Below, one piece after another: positions 17,319 through 27,091 of a DNA stretch of 64,000 nucleotides. Position numbers and translations under genes: made by a program. Numbering within the stretch: the stretch's first letter is position 1; each line of letters opens with the position of its first letter. Under the pieces are notes generated by a model that ran no database searches, was not told the DNA's origin, and worked only from the letters and a program-made list of their open reading frames with translations. Source of the stretch: Colwellia sp. MB3u-41 (GTDB lineage: Bacteria > Pseudomonadota > Gammaproteobacteria > Enterobacterales > Alteromonadaceae); NCBI RefSeq assembly GCF_014076845.1, contig NZ_JACGUT010000082.1, forward strand, positions 434,001-498,000. The letters are read 5' to 3'.

Positions 17319-19066
17319 CCAATCAACTGCCCCTGCAAACTACTCCGACCATAGTTACGCTAGGCGATCTCGCCAAGCTGGCAGACTACTCGCTCATGGA
17401 TACGCTCAACTGTGATCCTGATGCGAGAGAAAATGGCGTAGACCATAGTCCACGACAAGTATTTACCGGGCACTATGTTCCCGTCAAGCCCACACCTATC
17501 CAAGACCCTGAGTACGTTACTCATAGTAAAACCTTTTTCCGTGAACTGGGTTTTTCCGACAGCATGGCGCAGTCGGCTGACTTCGTTCGACTGTTCTCTG
17601 GCGACCTAACAGAGGTTCCAGCGCCGCTGCGCAAGGTTGGTTGGGCTACAGGCTATGCATTGTCTATTTACGGTAGCGAATACTATCAACAGTGCCCTTT
17701 CCAAACGGGTAACGGCTACGGAGACGGTCGCGCAATGTCTGTGCTTGAGGCTGTCATTAACGGTCAACGCTGGGAAATGCAACTAAAAGGCGGAGGACGT
17801 ACACCTTACTGCCGTGGCGCTGATGGTCGCGCCGTGCTGCGCTCAAGTGTGCGCGAGTTTTTAGCACAAGAGCACATGCACGCGCTTGGAGTAGCCTCGT
17901 CGCGGTCGCTTAGCTTATACGTGTCGAAAACAGAGCAGGTTAATCGACCGTGGTACGCTGAAGGCTCACGTTCACAGGATCCCGATAGGCTTATATCTGA
18001 GGCGGTCGCCATTTCTACGCGCGTCGCACCATCATTTATTCGGGTGGGTCAGCTAGAACTGTTCAGTCGCCGTGTTCACAAGCAGGAACACCCTCAAGCA
18101 ATGGCAGAGCTTGAGGTGATTGTACTGCACTTGATCGATCGTGAGTACAGCGACATCATTGACAATATACTTTCCATGGCTGAAAAAGTGGTGCTGCTCG
18201 CGCGCGCGTTCCGCAACCGTTTGACTTCACTGGTAGCCAACTGGATCCGTGTCGGTTATTGTCAAGGCAACTTCAACAGTGACAACTGCGCGGCTGGAGG
18301 CTTTACACTCGATTATGGCCCCTTCGGGTTTTGCGATGTATTCAACCCGCAATATCAACCATGGACAGGAGGCGGTCATCACTTTTCGTTTATGAATCAG
18401 CCTGTGGCAGCAGAACGAAATTTCAACATGTTTTGTAAAGCGTTGCAGCCACTAGTGGCATCACATCAGGATGCTATAAAAAATCTCGACGAGATTCGAA
18501 CGGGTTTTACAACCGTAATGCAAGAAAAAATGGAAAAAATGTGGGCTGAAAAACTTGGGCTGCATACATTTAATGCGGAATTATTGCGCGAACTCGAAAC
18601 ACTGATGGCGCAAACTGCAGTTGATTACACCATTTTCTTCCGAGAACTATCAACGGTGCCTAGCGATATTGGCCCACTCAAAAAAAGCTTCTACAAAAAC
18701 GCGACGTATAATGCAGATCCCGAAGGGATGGACAATCGTTGGTCAGCGTGGCTCACAACATGGAAATCTCTTAACGCCAATTCGACCGACCCTAGCACTA
18801 CCGAAGTAAATAGTGCCCGTTCTCCAGTTGAGCTCTCTAGGCAGATGAAACTCGTGAATCCAAAATATAATTTGAGAGAGTGGTTCGTTGTGCCTGCGTA
18901 TCAGCAAGCGAGCATAGGGAATTACTCTCTAGTGCGAGAATTGCAGGAAGTCATGACGCAGCCATATGCCGAGCAATCAATTGATATGGAAGAAAAATAC
19001 TATCGGCTTAAGCCACTTGAATTCTTCGAAACCGGTGGGTTATCCCATTATAGCTGCTCGTCATGA
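17315..19066 (+). CDS. selO: SelO/YdiU-family protein AMPylator
   Basis: A 583-residue member of the SelO (UPF0061) pseudokinase family, which transfers AMP from ATP to proteins. It has [20 protein letters not shown] with the nucleotide-binding lysine, [25 protein letters not shown] and a C-terminal CSS, the position of selenocysteine in animal SelO. In the catalytic stretch usual members read HGVMNTDN; here it is QGNFNSDN, so the Asp-Asn pair is kept while the preceding His is Gln. This marks a divergent subfamily. The length exceeds that of E. coli YdiU by about 100 residues. Its start overlaps the stop of the Nfu-like gene. Confidence 0.92.
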   Translation: MTNQLPLQTTPTIVTLGDLAKLADYSLMDTLNCDPDARENGVDHSPRQVFTGHYVPVKPTPIQDPEYVTHSKTFFRELGFSDSMAQSADFVRLFSGDLTEVPAPLRKVGWATGYALSIYGSEYYQQCPFQTGNGYGDGRAMSVLEAVINGQRWEMQLKGGGRTPYCRGADGRAVLRSSVREFLAQEHMHALGVASSRSLSLYVSKTEQVNRPWYAEGSRSQDPDRLISEAVAISTRVAPSFIRVGQLELFSRRVHKQEHPQAMAELEVIVLHLIDREYSDIIDNILSMAEKVVLLARAFRNRLTSLVANWIRVGYCQGNFNSDNCAAGGFTLDYGPFGFCDVFNPQYQPWTGGGHHFSFMNQPVAAERNFNMFCKALQPLVASHQDAIKNLDEIRTGFTTVMQEKMEKMWAEKLGLHTFNAELLRELETLMAQTAVDYTIFFRELSTVPSDIGPLKKSFYKNATYNADPEGMDNRWSAWLTTWKSLNANSTDPSTTEVNSARSPVELSRQMKLVNPKYNLREWFVVPAYQQASIGNYSLVRELQEVMTQPYAEQSIDMEEKYYRLKPLEFFETGGLSHYSCSS

Positions 19067-19106
19067 CTTATCGCTTAATGATCAATTTATCTATATCGAG
19101 TGCCCC

Positions 19107-20210
19107 ATGAGCATAAACATAATCCCTACTATTGACCTGCTTTACGCTGGCCAAGTACCGCTAATTCCCGCGTACGCGCCTGCCCCCAATGGTCAGATGT
19201 CAGATACACGCGGAAGGCTCTTGGGCGATCTACGCATTTCAGTAACCGACCGATGTAACTTCCGCTGCACTTATTGTATGCCCAAGGAAGTCTTTGGAAA
19301 AGGCTACCAATACCTGCCACAATCCGAACTATTGAGTTTCGATGAGATCACGCGCATGGCGCGACTGTTTGTTGCACACGGTGTTACAAAAATTCGTCTT
19401 ACAGGTGGCGAACCCCTACTACGTAAAAACCTCGAGGTGTTGGTTAAAATGCTGGCCGCCTTAAAAACACCAGACGACAAGCCACTTGATATCGCGCTTA
19501 CTACCAATGCCACGTTATTACCCAAGAAAGTAAAAGCGCTTAAAGCCGCAGGCCTTAATCGGATTACCGTTTCGCTCGACTCTCTTGATGAGGTGACATT
19601 CCGGGCTATGAACGACGTTAACTTCCCTGTAGCCGATGTATTAAAGGGGATCGATGCGGCACATGGCGCTGGTTTTAGCGCCATTAAAATTAACATGGTG
19701 GTTAAGAAGGGTGTTAATGATCAAGATGTCGTTGCTATGGCGCGGCATTTCAAAGGCAGCGGACATATTGTCCGCTTTATCGAATTCATGGATGTGGGTT
19801 CTTCTAATGGTTGGCGCATGAAGGATGTTATTTCTTCGGCTGAGATTGTACGCATGGTCAATGCTGATATGCCGCTTGTCCAAGCACAGTCCAACTACAG
19901 CGGTGAAGTTGCCAAACGTTGGAATTATGCCGATGGTAGCGGCGAAATTGGGGTTATATCCAGTGTAACGCAAGCCTTCTGTTCTACCTGCACACGCACC
20001 CGACTTTCAACTGATGGCAAATTGTACACTTGCCTATTCGCGCAGTCTGGTCATGATCTACGAGCACTTATGCGTTCAGGTAAAAGCGATATGCAAATTA
20101 CCCGTGCCATAGGGTTAATTTGGAATCAGCGTGAGGATCGCTATTCACAACTTCGAACAGAAGAAACGACAGGCAGAAAAAAAGTGGAGATGTCGTATAT
20201 CGGTGGCTGA
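19107..20210 (+). CDS. moaA: GTP 3',8-cyclase, molybdenum cofactor step 1
   Basis: A 367-residue radical-SAM enzyme that converts GTP to the cyclic precursor of molybdopterin. The SAM cluster motif is [10 protein letters not shown], the second cluster motif is [20 protein letters not shown], and the C-terminus ends in GG, which is needed for activity in studied members. The frame extends upstream through the end of selO, but ATG 19107, 40 bases after selO stops, gives the proper length. No other moa gene is adjacent, which is unusual, and it forms an operon with SelO and the two cluster-carrier proteins. Confidence 0.95.
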   Translation: MSINIIPTIDLLYAGQVPLIPAYAPAPNGQMSDTRGRLLGDLRISVTDRCNFRCTYCMPKEVFGKGYQYLPQSELLSFDEITRMARLFVAHGVTKIRLTGGEPLLRKNLEVLVKMLAALKTPDDKPLDIALTTNATLLPKKVKALKAAGLNRITVSLDSLDEVTFRAMNDVNFPVADVLKGIDAAHGAGFSAIKINMVVKKGVNDQDVVAMARHFKGSGHIVRFIEFMDVGSSNGWRMKDVISSAEIVRMVNADMPLVQAQSNYSGEVAKRWNYADGSGEIGVISSVTQAFCSTCTRTRLSTDGKLYTCLFAQSGHDLRALMRSGKSDMQITRAIGLIWNQREDRYSQLRTEETTGRKKVEMSYIGG

Positions 20211-20322
20211 TATTTTCAGCCATAACGACACTTTAAAACCATGTAAATTTTTTAAAAGTAATATAAAAAACCCAAACAGAAAATACTGTGCTGAGCTTTT
20301 TATGCACTAACAAAGATTATGC

Positions 20323-22029
20323 TTAGAAGTCGTCGAGTACTGCACCTTTACTGGCACTGGAGGCGTTAAAAGCAAACTTGGCTTGCACTCCACGGTTATA
20401 ACGTGGCGTTGGCGCTTGCCAGCCTTTTTTACGCTCAGCAAGCTCATCATCGCTGATATTCAGTTGCAGTAGTAACTGTTTAGCATCAATGGTGATGGAG
20501 TCGTCTTCTTCAATGAAGGCGATGTTACCACCTGCAGCGGCTTCAGGCGCGACATGTCCGACGACCATCCCCCAAGTACCACCAGAAAAACGGCCATCAG
20601 TAATTAAGCCAACGCTTTCTCCCAAACCTGCGCCAACAAGAGCGCCTGTCGGTGCTAGCATTTCTGGCATACCTGGGCCACCTTTAGGACCTAAATAGCG
20701 CAGTACCATGACATCACCCGCTTTAATTTTACCCGCCAATATGGCCGCGAGAGCAGTTTGTTCGTCGTTAAAGACACGAGCTGGGCCGGTCATTACGGGG
20801 TTTTTTAAACCGGTGATCTTAGCCACACAACCTTCCGGTGACAAATTACCCTTAAGAATGGCCAAGTGACCCTGCTGATACATAGGGTTGCTGATAGGAC
20901 GAATCACATCCTGATCTGCTCGTGGCACCTCAGGCACGTATGTCAGTACTTCTGCAATGGTCTGTCCTGTTATAGTCAAACAGTCGCCATGCAGTAGACC
21001 GGCCGTCAATAATATTTTCATGACTTGTGGGATGCCACCAGCTTGATGCAAATCGACAGCCAAGTATTCTCCGCTCGGTTTGAGGTTGCACAGTACGGGG
21101 GTCTTTTGGCGGACTCGTTCAAAATCGTCAATAGTCCATTCCACTTCAGCCGCATGGGCGATGGCTAAGAAGTGAAGCACGGCATTAGTCGAGCCACCAG
21201 TGGCCATGATGACCGCCACAGCGTTTTCAATTGATTTACGGGTCACAATATCACGCGGTTTGATATTCTGGCGGATCGCTTCAATCAGTACCTTGGCAGA
21301 CTCTGTCGCGGAATCTACTTTCTCATCATGCGGGTTAGCCATGGTTGATGAGTAGGGCAGAGAAATACCCAGTGCTTCAAATGAGCTCGACATAGTATTC
21401 GCTGTGTACATACCACCGCAACTACCGGTGCTTGGAACAGCTCGGCGTTCGATTTGCAACAAGTCTTCATCGCTCATTTGTCCAGCAGCATGTTCGCCCA
21501 CGGCTTCGAAAACACTGACAATATTAAGTGCTTTCCCCTGATACTTTCCGGGCAGTACGGTACCGCCATAAACATAAATAGAAGGCACGTTGGCACGCAG
21601 CATACCCATTAGGCCGCCAGGCATATTCTTATCACAACCTCCAATGACTAATACGCCATCCATCCACTGACCCTGTACGCAGGTTTCAATACAGTCAGAG
21701 ATCACTTCGCGGCTGATTAATGAATACTTCATGCCCTCGGTACCCATGGCCATACCATCAGAAATAGTCGGGGTACCAAAAACTTGAGCATTCCCCCCCG
21801 CTTCTTTGATCCCCGCTATTGCGGCATCAGCCAACTTTTGCAGGCCACTGTTACATGGAGTAATAGTGCTGTGCCCATTGGCGACACCGACCATAGGTTT
21901 AATGAAGTCTTCTGCCTTATAACCCATAGCATAATACATCGATCGGTTCGGTGCGCGTGAAGGCCCTTCTGTAATATTTTTACTACGACGATTGATTTGG
22001 TCGCTGGTATTTTTGCTGTTTTGCGTCAT
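20323..22029 (-). CDS. ilvD: dihydroxy-acid dehydratase
   Basis: A 568-residue Fe-S dehydratase of branched-chain amino acid synthesis. Cluster cysteines are in [17 protein letters not shown] and [15 protein letters not shown]. It is about 50 residues shorter than the E. coli enzyme and resembles the shorter group often described with a [2Fe-2S] cluster. It converges on moaA with 112 bases between stops, and no other ilv gene is near. Its base composition is nearer the Mrp-MoaA block than the rest of the window (28 of 60 bases are G or C at 21001-21060). Confidence 0.95.
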   Translation of the reverse strand: MTQNSKNTSDQINRRSKNITEGPSRAPNRSMYYAMGYKAEDFIKPMVGVANGHSTITPCNSGLQKLADAAIAGIKEAGGNAQVFGTPTISDGMAMGTEGMKYSLISREVISDCIETCVQGQWMDGVLVIGGCDKNMPGGLMGMLRANVPSIYVYGGTVLPGKYQGKALNIVSVFEAVGEHAAGQMSDEDLLQIERRAVPSTGSCGGMYTANTMSSSFEALGISLPYSSTMANPHDEKVDSATESAKVLIEAIRQNIKPRDIVTRKSIENAVAVIMATGGSTNAVLHFLAIAHAAEVEWTIDDFERVRQKTPVLCNLKPSGEYLAVDLHQAGGIPQVMKILLTAGLLHGDCLTITGQTIAEVLTYVPEVPRADQDVIRPISNPMYQQGHLAILKGNLSPEGCVAKITGLKNPVMTGPARVFNDEQTALAAILAGKIKAGDVMVLRYLGPKGGPGMPEMLAPTGALVGAGLGESVGLITDGRFSGGTWGMVVGHVAPEAAAGGNIAFIEEDDSITIDAKQLLLQLNISDDELAERKKGWQAPTPRYNRGVQAKFAFNASSASKGAVLDDF

Positions 22030-22198
22030 GATGTTTCTCGTCGGAAATAAATGTGGGTAGACATAAAGTATGCACTAGGAAATAAAGCTATTCCAGATAT
22101 TTAGCATGACTCAATCCCTCCAAAAGCCAAGTTAATATATAAAATATGGTATTTACATTATTACTCTCTAAATGAAATACCCCACCTTTGCATTGCCC

Positions 22199-22459
22199 TC
22201 AACTTTCGTAGGCCATCATTAATGCTTGCATCGTTAACCCCCTATCAGCGATCAATTTAGCAAGTAATTCAATATGCTCATTTCTTTCGGTAATCACAAT
22301 GATTAAGCTGCCATGGTTTACGGATTTTTTGATGCTGTTAACAATCATTTCATTTCTAGCTTGGTCACAAACTAAGTGTTCGGCTCTGTTATAGGTTAGC
22401 TTCACCAGATAGCAAAAGTACTTTTCTCTATAACACCCTATCAAAAACAGATAGTTCAT
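22199..22459 (-). pseudogene. fragment of an SF2 helicase-like protein
   Basis: An 86-codon frame with a stretch LVCDQARNEMIVNSI...SLIIVITERNEHIELLAKLI that resembles the junction to the second RecA-like domain of DEAD/DEAH helicases, where members read D..RN..I...L..G...L.LTER.EH...LA..L. The Walker A and B region is absent and the frame ends soon after, so it is probably a remnant of a lost defence or mobile-element helicase. The similarity is from memory. Confidence 0.5.
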
Positions 22460-22569
22460 CGACCCATCTATTAGGTAATTCCTTTTACATATAGCGTCCA
22501 GTTAATGAATACAAAATTTTGAAAAAAATAGTGACAAAAAAGCAGAAACCAACGATTTTTTCCTGAAGG

Positions 22570-23484
22570 CTAATTGCGCCATATAACACAATTGCGTCCC
22601 TCTTCTTTTGCTTGATACAGCATATCGTCAGCCAACTTAAACGTCGCTTCAGAACACATTTGCTGCGTTGGAAAGCAATTGACCCCACCAATACTGATTG
22701 TCAGGTATTTATTACTGGTATTTTTTTTGTGCTCTATTTTCAGGTTTTCCACAGCTTGGCAACAAGATTCCATTATACTAAAGGCATCTTGAGCTGGCGT
22801 GTTTGGCAGCAATACCACAAATTCCTCGCCTCCATAGCGAGCAACAAAATCAAAAGGTCTTTTTAATTGCTTAAAAATGACTTGTGCCACCTTTTTTAAA
22901 GCTTGATCTCCTGCCAAATGCCCGTATTGGTCGTTATATTGTTTGAAATAATCTATATCAATCATAATCAGAGATAAAGATGTATTTTTTCTGACGGACA
23001 TTCGCCACTCAAGAGCAAATATTTCGTAGAACTTTCGACGATTAGCGACACAGGTTAACGAATCTACATTTGCTAACTGCTCAAGTTGTATGCGCTGCGC
23101 TGCCAATTTCAAATGTAAATTAACACGCGCAAGTACGATATCAATATGAAAAGGTTTTTGAATATAATCGCAGGCACCTAATGCCAAGCCTTGACTTTCA
23201 TCGACTACATCTGTCAGACCTGTAATAAAAATGACAGGGATAGCAGAAGTTTCCTTATTCTTTTTCAGTTGCTTGATAACTTCAAACCCACTCATACCCG
23301 GCATGATAATATCCAATAAAATAAGATCAGGCTTAAATTTTATTATTTTTTCAATGCCCTGCGTACCATTTTTTGCCAAAATAATATTAACCTTTGACTT
23401 AAAAAGTTCACTTAAGATTTTAAGATTAGCTTTTTCATCATCAATGACTACGATAGTTTGTCGCTCAGGAATTGAATTTTTCAT
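22570..23484 (-). CDS. response regulator with GGDEF output
   Basis: A 304-residue PleD-like diguanylate cyclase. The receiver domain (residues 1-125) has VVIDDEK, the phospho-acceptor aspartate in LILLDIIMPGMSG, FITGL and the lysine in YIQKPF. The GGDEF domain follows with ARYGGEEFVVLLP and an inhibitory I-site RPFD five residues before GGEEF. It lies 59 bases after the hybrid kinase gene on the same strand, so that kinase is its probable phosphate donor. Confidence 0.94.
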   Translation of the reverse strand: MKNSIPERQTIVVIDDEKANLKILSELFKSKVNIILAKNGTQGIEKIIKFKPDLILLDIIMPGMSGFEVIKQLKKNKETSAIPVIFITGLTDVVDESQGLALGACDYIQKPFHIDIVLARVNLHLKLAAQRIQLEQLANVDSLTCVANRRKFYEIFALEWRMSVRKNTSLSLIMIDIDYFKQYNDQYGHLAGDQALKKVAQVIFKQLKRPFDFVARYGGEEFVVLLPNTPAQDAFSIMESCCQAVENLKIEHKKNTSNKYLTISIGGVNCFPTQQMCSEATFKLADDMLYQAKEEGRNCVIWRN

Positions 23485-23543
23485 AATATTTTCTCCAGCG
23501 ATACTCAGATATTAGACAAAGATAAATTCTACATGGCTAATGG

Positions 23544-26500
23544 CTAATGGCTAATTTGAGCATACAGTTTATCGGCATATTCCGATGCTTCTTCATATTC
23601 AATACTATCCACAAGTTCAATTATTTTGTTAATAACAAATGAATACTCACTATCCTTACACATTGCTTGTATTCCGGGTAAATATTTTTCCACTGAAAAA
23701 TCAGAAGCTTTCAGCAACGGTCTTATTTTATCCAAATCGTTGATGAGATTTTTAATTGAAAATGAAACTGTCAGCTCAGTTTGAGTAGCATTAACTATAC
23801 AAGAAAGTTCTGTAAGTAGTGTATCCAATTCCTTTAATGTTATATCGAATAAAGCCCTGTTTGGCGATCCTTCGAGTAAGTTGTATTCCAGCTCATCACA
23901 TAATGTCGATAATTCAACAGCTCCTATGTAGGCAGCATTCGACTTTAGCGAGTGTATAATACGATGGAGAGTCTCCCAATATCCCTTTTGATACAAATGT
24001 TCAAGAACTTCTTTTCCTTCTTGAACATTCACAAAATCATTTACTAAACCTAAGTAAAGCTCAACATTGCCTTTTAAATTACCTAAGGCTAAATCAAATT
24101 TAATGCCTTTTACCTGCTGAATTAAGGATAATTGATCTTGAATATTTTTAGGGATATCAGCGAGTAAAACAGCTGTATTATCAATATTGAGTTCTGCCTC
24201 TACAGATGTGCTTACATGTGTTTCAATCTTCACATTCAAAAAACTGACCAATGTTTTATACAAAATATCAAGATCAATCGGCTTAATTAGATGTGTATTC
24301 ATGCCAACCTCTCTGCTTTTTTCTACATCACTTTGCATCGCATGGGCTGTCATCGCGACTATAGGTAAGTTAACCAATTTCAATGTCTGGCGGATTTCTC
24401 TAGCGGCCGTTAAACCGTCCATTTCCGGCATCTGAACATCCATCAGAACTAAGTCGTAAGTCGATTGTTGTAACTTTTCCAATGCAATCAAACCGTTTAC
24501 TGCAATATCCACTTGAACATTCGTATCCTTCAAAAACCCTAACATTACTTTACGATTAAGAAGATTATCCTCCACTAATAAAATATGAAACGAAGCTAAA
24601 TTCGGCGCAGTAACTTCGGTTTTAACCGCGCGCGGATTTACTTCCATATGAGGTGAGAGAACTTTAATAATAGCATCTATTAATATTGATTGATTAACCG
24701 GTTTTTCAATGAATCCTTGAATAGGTGTGTCACAGATGAGTGGTTGAGCCACGTATTTGTCATAAGCTGAAACCATTAAAATATGTGGTGATTTTTTGAT
24801 ACTCAACTTACTAATATGACGCGCAGTTTCAATACCATCCATATTGGGCATTCGCCAGTCCATAAAAATAACATCATAGTAAATATCATCGTTTTCAGAG
24901 CGCTTAATAAACTCAAGTGCCTCTCTACCTGATCCAGCTTCATCAGCATGAATACCGAGGTCATTTAGAAGAGACTGTAATACAGTTCTAGCCAGGGGTG
25001 TATCGTCTACTATAAGTACTTTCAGGCCTGATAACTTATTTTTATCAACCAATATTTTCCAATTGAAATCGACTTTTTCTACTATTACTGTAAAGTGAAA
25101 CGCTGTACCTTTACCCACTTCACTTTCCAACCAGATTTCTCCATCCATTAATTCACTCAGCTGTTTTGATATCGCTAAGCCAAGACCTGTTCCCCCATAT
25201 TTTCGTGTCACAGAATCATCGGCTTGAGAAAAAGACTGAAATAATCTAGATTGCTGCTGCTCAGTCATGCCAATACCGGTATCAATAACAGAAAATTGCA
25301 ACAGTAACTGTTGTTTCCTGTCTTCTTTAATCTGTAATTTGATACAGATGGTGCCTATTTCAGTAAATTTAACGGCATTACTAATTAAATTAACAAGGAT
25401 TTGCTGGAGCCTATAAGAATCTCCTACAAGCTTGGGAGGTATGTTTTTATCTACATGCAGAATTAACTCAAGGCCTTTATCATGGGCCTTTAAAGCACTA
25501 AGATTGATTGCTTTACTTAATAACTTCTCTAATGAGAATGAACTTTTTTCAAGGGTTAGCTTACCCGCTTCTATCTTCGAAAAATCGAGAATTTCATTAA
25601 TTAATATTAAGAGATCTTCACCTGACTCCAAAATACTTTTAATATTATCTTCTTGTTCATTATCCAATTCTGTTTTAAGTGTTAAGCGGCTTAAACCAAT
25701 CACCGCATTCATAGGTGTACGTATTTCATGACTCATTTTTGCTAAAAAGTCAGACTTAGCTTCACTGGCTGCTTTTAACTTTAAGTTAGAGACGGCAAGC
25801 TGTGAAGTTCTTCGATCAACCTTAACCTCTAAGCTTTTATTTAATTCTATATTTTCTTCATTAATCAAACTAAATTTATTGGCCATCGCAAAAGCAAGTA
25901 ATATAGATTCCAAGGCAAAACCAATTAGCCCCAAAAGATATCCCGTAATACTTATAGGAGGTAATAGATCAAACGTAATCAAATTATTAAGCATATTCGG
26001 CACGGATAGCGTTATATATGCCAATACAAAATATCTTGCCGGCCTAAAACCAAGTCGCCAAGAATAGATACCCGCATAAAAAGCTAAAAACACATAAATA
26101 CTACTTACTATTGTCATTAACCAAAAGCCTGTACCGGGATCTGCCATAACAACAGGTATGCAACAAATAACAAAGCGAGCAAAGTAAATGGAAAGTTTAT
26201 TTAGTTTTGGATGAAATTCTTTCAACTTCAAAAAATGTGAATAAAAATAAATACCAAAAACTATCATCAGAGCAACACCTAACCAATGTAGGTGTGGATA
26301 CGAGTCGCCTGATATTCGAGGAAAAATCAATTGAAAATGAGTCCAATAGAAAACCCATGATCCTGTAAATAATGAATAGTAAAGATGACTGAGATCTTTA
26401 AAAGCCATGTATATCAAAAAATTATAGATGCACAACGAGAGTCCGATCCCCAAACACAGTACAACAATTAAATTTTCAAGTGTCACTTGATCTTTAAACG

Positions 26501-27029
26501 CTTCAACCGGTGTGACACGTATATTAAGTGATAAGTAAAAATAGCTACTTTCAATAAAACCAATAATATAGTGTGGTTCACCTCTATTTAGCGTGATGTT
26601 ATTACCGTAATGAAAATCGTATTCAGTTGGATAGTTTTCTCCTGAGAATACCTGCTGTACTCCGTTTTGAGAATAAATGGAGAAGCGCATTTCCTCAATT
26701 AACGTATTATAGGGGTACAAAACAAAGTCACTGTATTCAGACTGGTTATAAATTTTTATCACAAACCAGAATTTATCTCCACTGGCGCTGATTGCTGTAG
26801 GAGGTAATACTTTTTTATCTTCAAGCCACCCAGGTATGTCATCTAAACCGGCAGGAAATTCTACGTCGTCTGCTTGGTAATATGTGACAAGATCGCTAAA
26901 GTCTCGATCAACGGTAGAAGAATTTAATATTAGCGGCTCTGCCTTTGTAGCACTTACACTAAATGACACGACACACAACAGAGCGACACACAACAAAGCA
27001 TTAGCATATATGAATGTTTTTCTTAACAT
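23544..27029 (-). CDS. 7TMR-DISM hybrid histidine kinase with two receivers and Hpt
   Basis: A 1161-residue membrane sensor kinase. A signal sequence is followed by a periplasmic 7TMR-DISMED2-like domain (to about residue 170), seven membrane segments (about 175-380), a short coiled coil, HisKA with FLAKMSHEIRTPMN (His near 435), HATPase (NLISNAVKFT, DTGIGM, GTGLGLAIS), two receivers (FMDWRMPNMDG near 723, LMDVQMPEMDG near 863) and a C-terminal Hpt domain (HSLKSNAAY near 1026). It is a complete phosphorelay in one chain. The frame begins at TTG 27071, but ATG 27029 directly precedes the signal sequence and is preferred. Confidence 0.94.
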   Translation of the reverse strand: MLRKTFIYANALLCVALLCVVSFSVSATKAEPLILNSSTVDRDFSDLVTYYQADDVEFPAGLDDIPGWLEDKKVLPPTAISASGDKFWFVIKIYNQSEYSDFVLYPYNTLIEEMRFSIYSQNGVQQVFSGENYPTEYDFHYGNNITLNRGEPHYIIGFIESSYFYLSLNIRVTPVEAFKDQVTLENLIVVLCLGIGLSLCIYNFLIYMAFKDLSHLYYSLFTGSWVFYWTHFQLIFPRISGDSYPHLHWLGVALMIVFGIYFYSHFLKLKEFHPKLNKLSIYFARFVICCIPVVMADPGTGFWLMTIVSSIYVFLAFYAGIYSWRLGFRPARYFVLAYITLSVPNMLNNLITFDLLPPISITGYLLGLIGFALESILLAFAMANKFSLINEENIELNKSLEVKVDRRTSQLAVSNLKLKAASEAKSDFLAKMSHEIRTPMNAVIGLSRLTLKTELDNEQEDNIKSILESGEDLLILINEILDFSKIEAGKLTLEKSSFSLEKLLSKAINLSALKAHDKGLELILHVDKNIPPKLVGDSYRLQQILVNLISNAVKFTEIGTICIKLQIKEDRKQQLLLQFSVIDTGIGMTEQQQSRLFQSFSQADDSVTRKYGGTGLGLAISKQLSELMDGEIWLESEVGKGTAFHFTVIVEKVDFNWKILVDKNKLSGLKVLIVDDTPLARTVLQSLLNDLGIHADEAGSGREALEFIKRSENDDIYYDVIFMDWRMPNMDGIETARHISKLSIKKSPHILMVSAYDKYVAQPLICDTPIQGFIEKPVNQSILIDAIIKVLSPHMEVNPRAVKTEVTAPNLASFHILLVEDNLLNRKVMLGFLKDTNVQVDIAVNGLIALEKLQQSTYDLVLMDVQMPEMDGLTAAREIRQTLKLVNLPIVAMTAHAMQSDVEKSREVGMNTHLIKPIDLDILYKTLVSFLNVKIETHVSTSVEAELNIDNTAVLLADIPKNIQDQLSLIQQVKGIKFDLALGNLKGNVELYLGLVNDFVNVQEGKEVLEHLYQKGYWETLHRIIHSLKSNAAYIGAVELSTLCDELEYNLLEGSPNRALFDITLKELDTLLTELSCIVNATQTELTVSFSIKNLINDLDKIRPLLKASDFSVEKYLPGIQAMCKDSEYSFVINKIIELVDSIEYEEASEYADKLYAQISH

Positions 27030-27091
27030 AAAGTCAATCAACCTAATAAGACTAGAAGCGCTAAACAGCAATAGTTAAATAGCAGAGGTTT

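Noticed and set aside
20206-20222. GGCTGA/TCAGCC hairpin at the moaA stop codon
   Set aside because: The stem is only six pairs and no T run follows on either strand, so it was not called a terminator.
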